A stretch of DNA of 64,000 bases from NCBI GenBank assembly GCA_040954595.2, contig CM082579.2, forward strand, positions 13,392,001 through 13,456,000. The letters run 5' to 3'. This document shows, piece by piece, positions 45,171 to 58,698 of this stretch (its first letter is position 1; every line of letters starts with the position of its first letter). Origin of the DNA: Balanoglossus misakiensis (lineage: Eukaryota; Hemichordata). Under the pieces are notes generated by a model. The model made no database searches. It saw only the letters and a list, made by a program, of their open reading frames with translations, and was not told the origin of the DNA. The position numbers and the translations under genes were made by a program.

Positions 45171-48100
45171 AAAGCCATAAAACATGTGGGATATCCGAGA
45201 ATAGTTCTATTATTTGTAAAAATGGAGGTTGCTCGTCACAAAAAATAACAGAACCTGCTTGACAAAAAAGTTCCATGAAAAAGACAGGGCATGTATAGAT
45301 GTAATTTTTGATGCTTTGATACTATATTTTAGATTAGTTTTTCCTGTCCCAAAACACCATGCAATCTGTTGTATTATGTCTGCATATAATCAACAGTAAT
45401 TGTTATTGAAAAGAAATAAAAGTGTGAGTTAAAATATTTGGGACTAAATTGCACTGCAGATACCTTGAAATCATCCTGGGTATCAGAGTTAAAAACTCTA
45501 TTGCTTCCTCATGTCTCTGCCACAATGCACCTTCTCTTGGCAGCAAGAAATCTGCAATCCTTTCATAGTGGCTTTGCAGTAGTGTTGGTCGTCGCAGTAT
45601 TTCGTCCTCAGGGATTACTGTATTCTGACGTTTTGGGAGCTGCTTTCCAATTTTGCTAATTTCAGATTCTATAATTTGTGATGGATCTCTTTCTTTTGTC
45701 ATCTCTTCTTCTGCACCTAGACGTATCAAGGCATTACCTATGATACCACCTGGACGCTTGGAGGAAGTTGTTTTCGTCACTCTCCGTATTCGATTGAAAA
45801 CTCGCTCCTGGTTTTCAGCATTTGTTGACCTCAGAGAAACCAATCTCAGTTGATCAGGTAGATGGACGGTGATGTTATGGAAATACCGCCCGAACATCTT
45901 TCGTTTGGTAAGTTTCTTTGGCTTCTCAAATACCCTTTTGCACAATATTCCATGCAAAAATACAGTGTTATACAATCGCAGAATCAGTCGTGGGCATCTG
46001 TCATTGTCATGTTTATAAGCAGTTTCGCTTATTTCAGCAAGCGTGTCAATAAGCTGACCATGCTCAGTATTTATGTTGTTCTCGTGAAGATACTGGGACA
46101 CCAGAAGGATAGCTTTGCGTGCATCGCATCCCCGAATTTCGTCTTTACCACCATATGTTGCCTGAATAAAGTTCTGTAACTTTACTGCTTCTTCTTTATC
46201 CTTGGTTTGTGCTGGAATTTCTTCTAACACATTGTGGATGTGTCCCTTCAGGTCACGGAGTGGCTCTGATGGCAAAATTTCATATGCAGAGCAGTTTATT
46301 TCAGCAAGATTATATTCTGGAGTGAGATGGAGCAGTGCTGGTACTCTCTGCATACCATGTAAAATTTCAGAGAGTTTAGATTGTAAGTCTGGCTTCTTTA
46401 ATCCTTCAGTTTCTTCACCCCTAGCATCAAGCTCTCTCCTAAGGTCGGCCACTGTTAAGTTGGCAAATGGATGGGGAGTTTGCCGTGACTTTTCTCTCCA
46501 TATTGGGCTGCCCTTGATTAACAAGTTACGTTTCTCATCTATTGACAGATATTTCAGATGGTAACATGCAGACAGATCATCATGTCTTCTTGACTCTATT
46601 CCACAGATGCACTGGTAGTGACCTCCTTTCTGGTGCTAATCCTCAAACTCCTGTGCCGGTCCATCGCCATGAAAAAATCGGTGGACATCTGTGTATTCCC
46701 TGGAACCTTCGTCGGATGTTATTGGTCCTGTTGCACATTTTAGATCTTCTACTCTGGTTTCAACATATGACAGCTGATCAACGTCATTGGAGTTGGATCG
46801 TCCCATTATATATAGATGTGGCTTCTCAACAAGCGAGTCAACGTTTACTTTTTTCCGTGTTTCTCCAAGTACTCCTCATTTGTCAGATATGTTGCCGCGT
46901 CGTATATCCAGCTCACCATGAAGACAATGTGGGAATGGTTGCCTACAGTACTGTGGTCATGCCATATTTTGAAGTGCCGTGAGTGATGTAGTCTTTTTAA
47001 TTTACTGCGCATTTCATCGATGGTTTCTCCTTCTTTCAACTCGTGTATTCTTTGTAGCTCATCCCTTATTTCTTTTTCTTCTAGGTTTTGGTAATGACCG
47101 TCGTCATACCCATACACATGGCTTCTCAGAACACCAAGCTTAATTTGTCTGTCAAGCTCTCGTTTTCGGATTGTCTGTAAGTTTATTTTTCTAGCGTAGA
47201 TTGTATAAGTTTCTTCTTTTAATTTGCCATCTTTTCCAATGGTCATCTTTTGGAACTCTTTTGGTGCTATTAATTCACCGATGTCGATTTCGCCACTTCT
47301 TATTTTTGTTTTCAATATTTCTTGCAGGGCTCTTGCTGGTCGGTGTTGAGGAAGTGACACCTCCCCCAAGACCTTTCAATGTTTTACGGTGTACTCTTCT
47401 GACAAAATCTCGACCTTGAACCTTCTTATTGATATTGAACTTGTCAGTGTCGATGCCAGCTGAGGTTGCGTACTCTTTCAGTATTTGGCCACCATTTGCA
47501 GCTGTTAGCCCGTACTTTCTCGCAAGGCTACTCCAGTTGACCTTGCCAGCATCATAATTGGAAAGTTCACTTACAAATGAGCTTTTGTCCCATTCAACAG
47601 ACTCTGTTTTTACAACATGGTCTTTTGGTGTCAGCTTGTTGAGGGATTCTAGTTGTAGACGGCGATTTACTCGCTTCTTGGCAGAATCGGTAGACTCAAA
47701 GTCAACAGACCGTCAACATGATTCGTAGCAAGCAAATGACTGACCGGATCCTAGGATTGTTTTTAAATCTCCGTCATTTTTAGCGTGGGATTTTTCGATG
47801 CTTTGCTTGACATTAGTATAAAGTGCTCGTCTGTCTTTCTTTTTCTGTTCTTTGCTGATTTTTGTCTGTAGCTTGAACCCCGGAACTTTGAGAAGCGCTT
47901 CACTGAAAGGTGTTGAGTACACTTTATTGTATGACTCCTCTACTCGCTGATATAGCTGTCCGGCAGTTCTTACGGCAGATTTAAGAGGGACAGTCAGCTT
48001 TGTCTCATGTGGATTTTGTAGTTGTTGCATCTCTCCCATTGCATCTTCAATTACCCCAACAGTCGAGAAGGGAAGACTTTTGATATGTTTCTGATAGTAC

Positions 48101-48231
48101 TTGTTCAAAAGCAGAACATCAACATTGCTACTTTGGCACTCTTGACAGTCAAGTGCTGTGTGTAGGAATTGCCTTGATAAAGGCAGTTTTTGCCAACTAG
48201 TTGCAGAAAAATGCTGTAGAAATACTGACAT

Positions 48232-51200
48232 TTTTCCTGGAATTCAACCATTGAACTGAAGCACTTAGTGTTTTCTCAAATCGTGGCAGTTTAAATTTAA
48301 ACTGGTAACTTGCATATTTCTGCTGTTAGACATGATATCCTGATATTTGGCATACCTTTGTCCAATGGATATGTTGTAAACAGGCATAAATCTTGATGTA
48401 TTTTCAGCCTTTTCCTGAGTAGACTTTTCGGAATTAGAAAGCTCTTTTGTTGCTCTTGCAGCTATGGCCATAAAATAACCACAGAATGCCATGATGACAT
48501 GCCAACTGAACAAGTGCATACCTCCAAATAACAGCTGAAGGGATCATCTGCTGCAATTTGAATATGGCGCCAATTTTACATGAACAAAGGAAAAGTTGAA
48601 CTTTGACCTTTCAAGACGCACTATTTTGATGGGGTAAAATGAAAACCATGTACTCACCAGATTGAAGTTGAAATAAAGGTTTATTTCCCTCATATAATGT
48701 TGTCATGGCTTGTTAAATAAGTGAATGAGTGACAGTAATTACTACTTGTGGCTAAAAATCATCCCAAACTGATTGGGAATTATGTATGTTCACGATTGTC
48801 TGAACTGTAGCGACACTAAAATGATCTTGAACGCGGGCGGGCGCTAATGGTAGCGTCCATGTCAGTTGCTAGGATACGCGTATACGATCAGCTGATTTTA
48901 CCCACAATGCATCACGCCAACTAAGGCATTACGTAATGGCACCCCTGGACGAGCGTCCCAGGGTAAGGATAATTTACGAGGCGGAAAATACGAAAAATCC
49001 ACCGCTAAACAGCTTTATTTTCTGACACCTCTGGTCGTAATCGAAGGTTAACATGTTCGCCCATTTCAAGATTACGATACTGTGTTTGAAAACGAAGTTA
49101 ATGATTCAGCATAACCCTATAAATGTTGGAATTTTGGCTGCCGGTCAATGGGTAGTCGATAATCTACATCGTCAAAATATTATGGCAGCGAAATACACTA
49201 CAGTATGAGTCCTATCAGAGAAAGTTGACGGGTCATAAGGTGAAACTAAAAAATAATAATGGGATTGTGAGCATCTAGCGGTGGATTTTTGGCCTTCTTT
49301 TAAGAATATCATTTTCGACCCCCAAAATGCCACTATTTGTGACATGATAATAGTTTTGGAGGTTTTCTCGGAAATGTCTCATTTTATTTGCTTGTCTTGA
49401 ACATGAATTACATCAACTGATTGGCTGGTGTGGTTACAATTGTTTATTATGCTCGATTAACGTATTCAGTCTGTCGATAGAGGGCGCCCACGCCTTAACG
49501 TACACGAGAATGGCGTTCCACCGGAAGTATCACCATGGTTGCCTACTTACTTCACAATTTCATTTTTATAGATCGATCGCCAAAAATTGAGATTATCCGA
49601 ATTATTTTATACGTAATCATAATTTACGCGTACAAGTGTCGTTTGTTGTTCCGAACGTATGTTCCACACGTATGCCACGTCACGTGACAAGGACGTTAGC
49701 CAATCACATGAAGCAACATCTGCATGATACTATCGAATCAGAGCGCGAGCTCAAACGGATTAGGAGAGACATCTTGACCGCGTCTCTGAAAAGCCAAAGG
49801 TCATTGTTTAAATGATAAAAAGGATTTAGCAAAGTTCACATCAAAATAGAGGAAAAATATGCACCTATCTATTATGTTGTTGATTGATTCATTCCAAGGT
49901 GTACATTAAGAACTGTCCCTCATTTGACTTAATAATCCAAATTACACAAACAATAAACGCATAAATTTTATTGTTATTAATGAAAATACTGGTAGAGTTG
50001 ATAAGCTGAATACTGGACATTTAAGCATATCTCAATTTGCAAATATAGAACTGGAAGTGAACATAGTATCAATACCCAAACAACATGAAAATCACGCACC
50101 CTTTTTTAAAACTCTAGACCAAGGTAAAATAATTGCCTGAACATTTTTCATCAGATCCCTTCTATATTTCCAAACACTTCTTGAACACAAATCCAAAATC
50201 CAATGGTCACATAATCTAATCCAAACACACCCTTCAAATAAATCTATGTCATATAATCCAATCAAAGCACATATTTCAAATACATTTACATCCAACAATT
50301 GTGGAATTGGAAAATGTGGAATTGAAAGTCTCTAGAGCTGCCACTTTTTAGCATTAATTTCCAACTTAAATTAGTCCATCTAAATAAGCTTACTTAGGTA
50401 TACATGAACACCTTATCGATGCCCGATTATGACTGCATGTTGCAATTTGAACACTTTTGTATTAAAACGGTGCCGCACCTATTTCATCAGCCTCCATACA
50501 AACAGTACGCAGCTATCGTGGTTTGCGTCGCCAAAAGATGACAAACTGATGCAAATGCGAGTAATATGGCTTAAGTTGAGGATTTAGAGGATAGGGAATA
50601 TATTTGAAGTATTTTATTGTTGAAAAATGTGAAATTTGGCAGCTATACAGGCTTTAATAGACAGGCATTGAAATGACTTTACAAACACATTTTTCTTGAA
50701 TGTTTAAGACAGACAGAATCAACCCACAGTCAGCCTCAAATATATAAACTATTACAAAATGTTAATTAAATGGAAAATTTTGAAAAAATTTGCTTGGCCA
50801 CTCATTTGATTGCATTTTTTCCATTTCATATTTTAGGCATGGTATATCAATATAATTTGTTGTGTTGTGTATATATTATGCTTGAAAACCAATTGACGGA
50901 AATATTAATTTAGAATAATGGTTATATTTTGAGAAATCACAAAGATTTCTACATCACTCCCACATCATTGGTTGCTTAGCAACAGACATTCACCCTCCAA
51001 GCAAATTAATATCCTTTGAGAAGTATCATGTGGAGAGGATCATGCAGTCACATAATCTTTGATTTGTACCATCCACCATTTCATTGTAGGCTTTATCATA
51101 AAGGTGTTGTTTGGATTTCTGGCAGTTTGTAAGGTGATATGAGAAATGCATTCCTTTCTGGCAAAAGACAACAACGTGTACTGCAAATTAATAGCTGGAA

Positions 51201-51817
51201 TCATGATGATGATGATGATGATAATAAATATTATTTTGTTAAAAACAATATTTTGAAAATAACTGTAAAAGAGATCGCCCACCGTCTCTCTCATATACAG
51301 GAGTGACGTCGTAAAGACACACAGCTCTGCCCAGCATAGCTCTGGACTTATACGCTGTTTGGGTCAACGCTGCTCTCCCTCCCCACAGCTATGGAGCCAT
51401 CCATAGGAAAATCCGTTGGGTGCGGAGCAAGATGATACGCACCGATTTTCAAACAATAAACTACATGAACATGTACATAATGATGTCAGAAATAAAGATC
51501 GAACGAAAATTTCACAAATGGGAACCTACTTGACGTGTTTGTCGCCGAATCGTAAACGTCGTTAATGCAGCGCCGTAAAACTGGTGACCCTCCCATACAA
51601 ACATGGACGTTCGCCTTCATTTAAGTCATGTGATCAACACGTGACACGTGTTTTACTATGCCAAACAGAGCTACATGGTGCCTGCAATCTGCATGTGGCT
51701 AAAACGGCACATATTCTAAGTTGTGCGTTTAATGTATCAGTAGAACAATACCTTCATTTTGCAGCTGTGTTGTTTTCATGTTCGCGGAAAACTTCTTTGC
51801 CACCATCGGTTTAAAAC
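48232..51817. other. intergenic, no gene seen
   Basis: Open frames are short and without family features. An inverted word AAAAATCCACCGCT (48993-49006) and its complement (about 49278-49291) could bound a 300-bp MITE. A GAT microsatellite lies near 51205-51222. Confidence 0.4.
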
Positions 51818-52550
51818 TATGAAAGCCAGTTGGGGACATGTACATACGCAATAAATAAAAAATTATCTCGAGATCTCGAGATAATTCCATTCGTTTTCCT
51901 GACTTTTTATTTTTTTATCTCGAGATCTCGAGATAATTCAAGTTCGTTTTCCTGACTTTTTATTTTTATATCTCGAGATCTCGAGATAATTCCATTCGTT
52001 TTCCCGACTTTTTATTTTTTTATCTCGAGATCTCGAGATAATTCAAGTTCGCTTTCCTGACTTTTTATTTTTTTATCTCGAGATCTCGAGATAATGCTAT
52101 TCGTTTTCCCGACTTTTTATTTTTTTATCTCGAGATCTCGAGATAATTCAAGTTCGTTTTCCTGACTTTTTATTTTTTTATCTCGAGATCTCGAGATAAT
52201 GCTATTCGTTTTCCCGACTTTTTATTTTTTTATCTCGAGATCTCGAGATAATTCAAGTTCGTTTTCCTGACTTTTTATTTTTTTATCTCGAGATCTCGAG
52301 ATAATGCTATTCGTTTTCCCGACTTTTTATTTTTTTATCTCGAGATTTCGAGATAATTCTCTCGAAAGAGGGCGGTGTGTTGGTAGGGAGACTGTCCAGA
52401 GAGGACCATGCATTGATATCGGTCCAGAGAGGGACATGCATCGATATCGGTACGGAGAATTGGCAAGCAAGCACTCAGTGTATTCAATGGTAGGAGTGAT
52501 CGTCGGTTTCAGAGCTGCATGCTGCATCGTATCATCAGACTGAGTGCATG
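51818..52550 (+). repeat. left inverted terminal region with ~10 palindrome units
   Basis: From 51863 to 52360 the self-complementary word TTATCTCGAGA plus its complement repeats about ten times at 53-bp spacing. Spacers alternate between ATTCAAGTTCG and ATGCTATTCG types, so the true unit is probably 106 bp. The last copy is degenerate (CGAGATTTCGAG). Subterminal sequence to about 52550 matches the right end in inverse order. Confidence 0.9.
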
Positions 52551-52795
52551 AGTCTTGGTAATTAGTTGACATTTCAACTTCGTAATATTTATAATTACTA
52601 GTTATACGTACTGGGACAAATTACCGAAGTCTTGGCCTGAGATTACTTTCCAAGTTTGCAAGAAAACTGACTCAGTGGTAAAGTTACTAAACAATTGGTT
52701 TCAATATTATACTTTATTCATTATCATTATACGATAATTCCTTTTATCTAATGCGACAATTAACATTCCTCCTCTATCGAACAGATAACGTCACC

Positions 52796-54749
52796 ATGGA
52801 AAGAGATGATATAATCCGTATCTATTTCAACATGGGCTTCAACTACAGTGAAATCCTGGCTACTTTAGCTGTCAATCATAACGTTGTCATTAGTATGCGT
52901 CATCTTAAAAGATTACTGAAGAAACTCGGACTTTTCAGACGGAAGTACCATTCAGACATCAATGAGGTAATAACATTTCTGAGAGAAGAGGTTGACAAAT
53001 CTGGAAGACTCCACGGCTATCGGTGGATGCATTTAAAGTGTGTCCAGAGAGGATCGGTTATCGACAGGGAGAGTGTGCGGTTGTTACTCCAGATCATTGA
53101 CCCCATAGGTGTGGAATTAAGAAAGAGACGTCGTCTACGCCGTCGCCAGTATGGGGCTCCTGGGCCGAACTATATGTGGCACCTAGATTCGTATGACAAA
53201 CTTTCCCCTTACGGAATAGCAATCAATGGGTGTATAGACGGGTTTTCCAGGCGTGTAATTTGGGCTAAAGCTTATCACACCAACAGTGATCCGAAGATTA
53301 TAGCAGGGTACTTCATCAAAGAAGTTGAAAGTCTGAAATCTTGCCCCCAAAACATGCGAGCGGATAGAGGCACAGAAAATGGACATGTTGAACAGTTCCA
53401 GAAGTTTCTAACAAATGATGACAACTGCTTTTATTATGGCAGCAGTCAACTCAACCAACGCATAGAACGATGGTGGGGTACATTTCGCCAACACTGTGGA
53501 CAGTTTTGGTTGGATCTTTTCTACAAACTAAAGGATGATGGAGTCTTCAGTGGTGATTATCTTGATAAAGATCTGGTCAGATTTTGCTTCCTGAAAATGA
53601 TACAGGTAAGAAGAAGAATTTGGGACTTAAAAAATAATTGTCTTTCCTCAATCTGTTACACTATCACTTATACTGTATATACTTTAAATACTTATACAGA
53701 AAATATTGCTAGGATTGATATTATATAGTGAAAACGTACAATACAATAAAATATAAGAAGTCCCATGTATAAACTGACTAACAATAACCCTACGCTCTTC
53801 CAAATGGGAGGAGTATAAAAAAGAACGTTTTTATGTATTGAAAAGAAAGGACTGCTCACATATTTTGGTTTAAACCTTCAAATACAAAGTAAAAAAGGCT
53901 TAAAATGTGCTGTACATGTGTTGATATGTATCATGATGAACAAAAATCACAACCTGCAATGCATTGTGTGTGTGATTTAAGACTGTCCTTGTCTACTTAT
54001 TCCAATTGTCCATTTTATGCACCTCTATCCTGCATGCATATGTTGGACAACATTTTAGACTTTCCACTCCTTCGATAAATACCTTACTATTAATCTCGGA
54101 TCGAATACTGTTGGTGTGATAAGCCTCATCATAAATTACACGCCAGCTGGTAAACCCGTCTATACACCAATTGATAATCTAATATATGTAAATTGTTATA
54201 ATTATAATATTTGTAATTTTATTCCATTTTTTTGGTTATATTTTACTTCAATAAATTAATTTTAGGTGTACCTTCCCGTCTGAAGAGTTCATGTAGATGA
54301 GGTGTCACCATGTATGTATCTTTTAGATATCCTATAGTACCTAGGGACTATGTTTAACTGATGCATGTATTAAACTGCTAACATTGAACTTCCTCATACA
54401 TTTTATAATTCAGGATGAACTGGATGATGCTGTAATGGAATGGAATTGTCACAGGATCAGTCGTTCACGTAACGCAGTCTCTCCCATCGGGCGACCTCAC
54501 ATGATGTTCTTTGTCCCGGAGATGTATGGAAGTCATGATTTCGGATCAACTGTTTCTCAGGAACAGATTAACACATGCCGAGAGGAATGTGTGTTCAAAG
54601 GAGCGTGCCCCTGTGATGAAGATTTATTCGAGTACTGTGTCTCATACATGGTCGACAACAATATGCATTTACCTTCTGACCCATATTCTGCTGTGGAATT
54701 GTACGTGAATCTCCGAAATTCTATAAAATATGAATCCTTATCTGACTAG
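52796..54749 (+). CDS. integrase-core (DDE) transposase, two exons
   Basis: Exon 1, 52796-53605 (270 codons); exon 2, 54414-54749 (111 codons). The 808-bp intron is phase 0, with donor CAG|GTAAGA and acceptor AATTCAG|GATGAA. The ATG at 52796 has a strong context (GTCACCATGG), better than the in-frame ATG at 52751. Residues 1-50 form a helix-turn-helix-like head. Residues 126-235 hold the rve core with D131 ('MWHLDSYDKL'), D190 ('RADRGTEN') and E224 ('NQRIERWW'). Exon 2 has 'EWNCHRISRSRNAVSPIGRP' and a Cys-rich end. It should cut and join the TATGAAAG termini. No stop or frameshift is visible, so it may be functional. A further non-coding 5' exon is possible. Confidence 0.85.
53606..54413 (+). 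other. intron of the integrase gene
   Basis: GT..AG, phase 0, AT-rich, no other element inside. The frames on either side have protein-like composition and join without a lesion. Confidence 0.8.
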
Positions 54750-55262
54750 CAAGACCTTACTGTAAAAGGAAATTATTATACATCACCCAAACAACAACAA
54801 CAACAATGTCACTTCCATGCAAGGAACTGGATGAATTAAAGCAAGATATTTGTCAACACAACAAAGTTTTATTAACTTTCAGAACATAATGACAATATTG
54901 TTCATCTTCAACACTGAAGTAATATGAAACTATGGCACAGACTTTGTGTTAATGTTAGATCTAATTCTGTAAAGTATAATACTGTCACCGCAAATAAAAG
55001 CTGAAATACAACAACTTTGTGGCTCAACTGTTTGCACCTTAAAACCACATGATGCCCAGGCTTGGTTGTAGATGTAAATATGTAAACAAACAAACAAACA
55101 TGTTAATAAAGAAACTAAGTATACAGACAATAAGTGACAAGTAAAGCACTGATCTTCTTTGGTAGAGTGGAACAGAGACTACTCCTAGTTGTTTGTTTAC
55201 ATTATATGTACACCAATAACCAAGCCTGGTCATCCTGTGCTTTCACCATTATGTCACACACT

Positions 55263-55487
55263 GTGTCACATAGTAACTGAATAAGTAACTGAATAACTCC
55301 CCACAACAGGCTGAATAAGTAACTGAATAACTCCCCACAACAGGCTGAATAAGTAACTGAATAACTCCCCACAACAGGCTGAATAAGTAACTGAATAACT
55401 CCCCACAACAGGCTGAATAAGTAACTGAATAACTCCCCACAACAGGCTGAATAAGTAACTGAATAACTCCCCACAACAGGCTGCAAT
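55263..55487. repeat. 34-bp minisatellite, 6 copies
   Basis: Six nearly identical units (AACTGAATAACTCCCCACAAC plus 13 bp) lie between the two convergent genes of the 8.16-kb transposon. Repeated open frames on the minus strand are artefacts of this array. Confidence 0.9.
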
Positions 55488-55871
55488 AACACATCAAGTA
55501 TTTAGCTTCTCCATATATTAGATAATATGTGTAAACATTTAACGTAATCAATGATAAAACAATTTGTAGGAAATATGACAGTAAATGGCAACTGTATGAA
55601 CATTTAAAGAAAACACTGAAAATAGTGCAAAGTTACAGGCGCATCCCTTAATGAATCCACATAAATTCACCTCTTCCATGCAGCAAAGAGGTGACTTCTG
55701 ACACGTCAGGTTCATCATTGACATAATCATTACTTTGCATACCAAGTGACTTTACACAAGTATTCCCTGTATTCTTTCTATCAATGTAAGCCAAACACAA
55801 CAATATTGTCCCTTTAATTCATGTAATAACTCACCATTGCTGTTCTACCAATGGAAACAATATCAATGGTC

Positions 55872-58382
55872 TCAAATAATATCCATGTCCCAAAAACCAC
55901 TGTTCAAAACTGCATTGAACTCACTTCTGAATTCTACGAAGTTGGCATATGACAATGGCAGTTCAAGCACATTGCCACATGTGTGAGCAACTGGACGACG
56001 TTGTAAACCATCAAGTTTAACAAATGACACTTGAATCGGCTCTGCTGTCATTATGTCACAACCAGTGCAATATCTCAGGAACTTCTTTAGAGTACTTTGT
56101 TCAAGTTCACGGATATATCGTTTTAAGTGATTAGCAACAGCCCTCTCATCATTATTCAAGCATTCGGCGATTTGAAGATGTTGTAGGACTTTCTTTGTTG
56201 TTGGTTTCTTGTCATTATACAGTCTATCCAAGTTCTCTTTGCCAATTTGTTTGCCTAATGGCTGTAAGATTGGTCGCCAACTATCAATGACAAACATTGG
56301 CTCTTGTACTATCTCTTTATGCGCTATTTCGTGCAGAATGGATCCAATGTTTTCTTTGGTTGGCAGTCTTTTACAGTCATGTCGGTCTAACACTTCAATT
56401 AACTCATCTTCTTCTACTTCTTGAAAGTTCTTCATTGCAGCTTCAAATACTTCACGGTCCGATTCAGACAGGAAGTGATAATACACTTGAAGTAGACTTG
56501 CCTCTTCACACTTCTGGTCTCCAAACATTACTTCTTCCATGAATGGCTTTGCAAACTCAATAGGGAAGTAATCCATTTCCTTCCAACCCTTCATGATTAT
56601 TCTTGCTACAGCTTCCCATTTTTCTCTTGGGTAATCATGCCTAATGAATGGCACCCGGCAATTCTTTCCAACTGTGCAACATTCATAGAACTCGGACCAA
56701 AAACTTGTAAAACAGTCTCTCACAACTCCACTACCACTACCACGCTCAATATTACCTCCTGGCATAACCATGGCCACATTGATAGGACATGCCATAATCT
56801 TTGGATCTGAGAATTCTGAAATCATGTCATTCAAAACATCACTCCTGTGTATTACAAGTGTTCTAGTCTCCACTGGGTCTTGATCTTCACTGATATGACT
56901 GGTAGTGTCTTGGGGCTGGGAATGGCTAACAGGTTCATCATTTTCAAAGAACGGCAATGTAGAATCAAGGCTTTCTGCTGAGTTACTATTGGAACCCCAT
57001 GATCCAAACTGAACAATGTTTGAATCATTATCACTAATCACCAGTGGTTCTGCATCAGAATCGACTGTCTCTAATGTGACTTCAGAACCTACGTCAGGGA
57101 TGGGTTCAGACTGGAATCTGCTACAACTGGGCATACCATGATCATGGTGAACTGTATCTAGGATATGCTTATTGTGGTTTCCTGCACTTGGTACACCTGC
57201 ATCATTGCTCTCATCAGACAACATATCAATAGATTCCTGTGGAAGAGCTTGTGACTGTCCCTTGCTTGCTTGTCTCGTCTTTGCCGGTGGAACTGGCACA
57301 TGCCTATCAAGTCCTGGATCAGGTAGATCAGCATCACTGCTGTCATCTGACAATGACACTGATTCTAATTGTGACTGCTTACTTGTTTGTCTGCTCTTCT
57401 TTTTAGGTTTCACTACCTGTTCACAGTCTTTTCTCTTTGTCATAATGTAGAAGCGGAGCATTCTAAATCCAGTTACTTCATACAATTCGCCAACGGTGCT
57501 TGTTTCATCAATTGTTCTTTCTCCTGAATCTCTTATGTCAACGTGATAACTGTCCATGTCTCCTCGCTGTGATACGCCGTTGGGGAAAAACAAATCTTTT
57601 CCTGTAGTCAGGAGATCAGCTTTCGTGCTCGACTTACTTACTGATATACACCTTGTTCCACCACCTTTTCTGGCTCGAACTTGCTTGTATTCTTTTTCAA
57701 TGAAATCAAAATCAAGCCATCCTATTTCAATTTTCCGCTTTATTTTTGCTGCATGTGTATTACCAAATGGTCTTGGTCTAGTTGAGGCTTGTCCACGATT
57801 ACCTTTACTTGATTCTCCCTTGTCATCTGATACACTATTCTGCTTTCCATTTCGAAGGCTAAATTTTTGTCTTATTTTTTTCAGTAGTTCTGACTTCCTG
57901 CTCTCTCTGGAACAGTACAAAATAATCTGCGAGAGAAGTCCACAGCAGCAACTCTGTCCCCATAAGATGTCAAATACTTAGATAACATCTCATCATCCAT
58001 TAAGAGGATCACCGATGGATCAATCTGAAAATCAATTTAAAGCACATGGAATCTTAGTGCATGCATATTGGCAGAGGGTGCGGGGGGTCTCGCTAAATAC
58101 ATACATACATACATACATACATACATACATACATACATACGGGTACATACATACAAACAAACAAACAAACAAAGATGGAAAGACTGTCAATGAATATTTT
58201 TCCACCTACTAGCCTTAAAGCTCATTTAGCCATATTTACATATATGCAACAAGAACTAATAAAAAATTTACCTTTTCCTGTTCAAGTCTGTCAATTTCCT
58301 CTTCAGGCACTCTGCGTCGTCTAAGAAATTCATATAGTTTTTCTGCCAGTTTGTCTGATCTGTTTGCTGAAGTAATATTTTT
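55872..58382 (-). CDS. HECT E3-ligase-like protein of the transposon
   Basis: Two visible exons: 58382-58272 and 58024-55872. Acceptors are TTCCTTACAG and GATTTTCAG, the donor is GAAAAG|GTAAAT, phase 0. The first exon and the start of the second give a small helical N-terminal domain ('LYEFLRRRRVPEEEIDRLEQ', 'IDPSVILLMDDEMLSKYL'). After it, a frame change near 57915 leads to the main frame: 'KIEIGWLDFDFIEKEYKQVR', 'GKDLFFPNG', a Ser/Asp-rich middle, and a C-terminal 330 residues like a HECT domain. It ends 'AHTCGNVLELPLSYANF' with the expected catalytic Cys about 35 residues from the end. HECT enzymes pass ubiquitin to substrates; a role in controlling transposition or host factors is speculation. 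The frame change may be a lesion or a missed splice. An upstream exon is implied. Confidence 0.7.
58098..58160. repeat. (CATA)n microsatellite
   Basis: About 12 CATA units then (CAAA)n, in the intron of the HECT-like gene. Confidence 0.9.
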
Positions 58383-58610
58383 CTGTAAGGAAAATCAACA
58401 ACAGTTAAATCAAAACTGATGTACCTAAAGACAAGCATGAAATAATGCATCAACTTGATTTTTATGAACAGTTTGGGAAATTTGAGAATATTATCTCAGA
58501 AGGAAAAACTATCTACTTTCTCACCTTGAATAAAGTTGATATTTCACCAAAAATTACAGTGAAGCAAGAATTTTGTTCAGAATTTTTGGTGAGGAAACTT
58601 CTCAATTGTC

Positions 58611-58698
58611 AACATACATACATACATACATACATACATACATACATGCATACATACATACATACATACATACATACATACATACATACATACATACA
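58611..58698. repeat. (CATA)n microsatellite, longer copy
   Basis: About 21 CATA units with one CATG variant. It lies upstream of the visible HECT exons. Confidence 0.9.

Larger units (their letters stand above)
42857..48231 (-). pseudogene. spliced SAP-motif protein of an unclassified, probably mobile family
   Basis: Main exon 48231-45464, then 44677-~44479, 44094-43732 and 42936-42857; phases agree at each junction. Total about 1,100 codons. Features in order: 'CQECQSSNVDVLLLNKYY'; a helical middle ('WSSLARKYGLTAANGGQILK'); 'FKIWHDHSTVGNHSHIVFMV'; 'YTDVHRFFHGDGPAQEFE', then 'GGHYQCICGIESRRHDDLSA', a zinc-like Cys/His cluster; a SAP DNA-binding motif 'LTVADLRRELDARGEETEGL'; and an acidic Ser/Thr/Glu tail. 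WHDH and GDGPAQ could hold metal-binding acids of an RNase H-fold transposase, but that is inference. Lesions: a TGA near 47712, frameshifts near 47345, 46850 and 44610, a TAG near 46638. I cannot name the family and found no termini. Confidence 0.55.

Noticed and set aside
55202-55551. Repeated-peptide frames on the minus strand
   Set aside because: They are translations of the 34-bp minisatellite and have no independent support.
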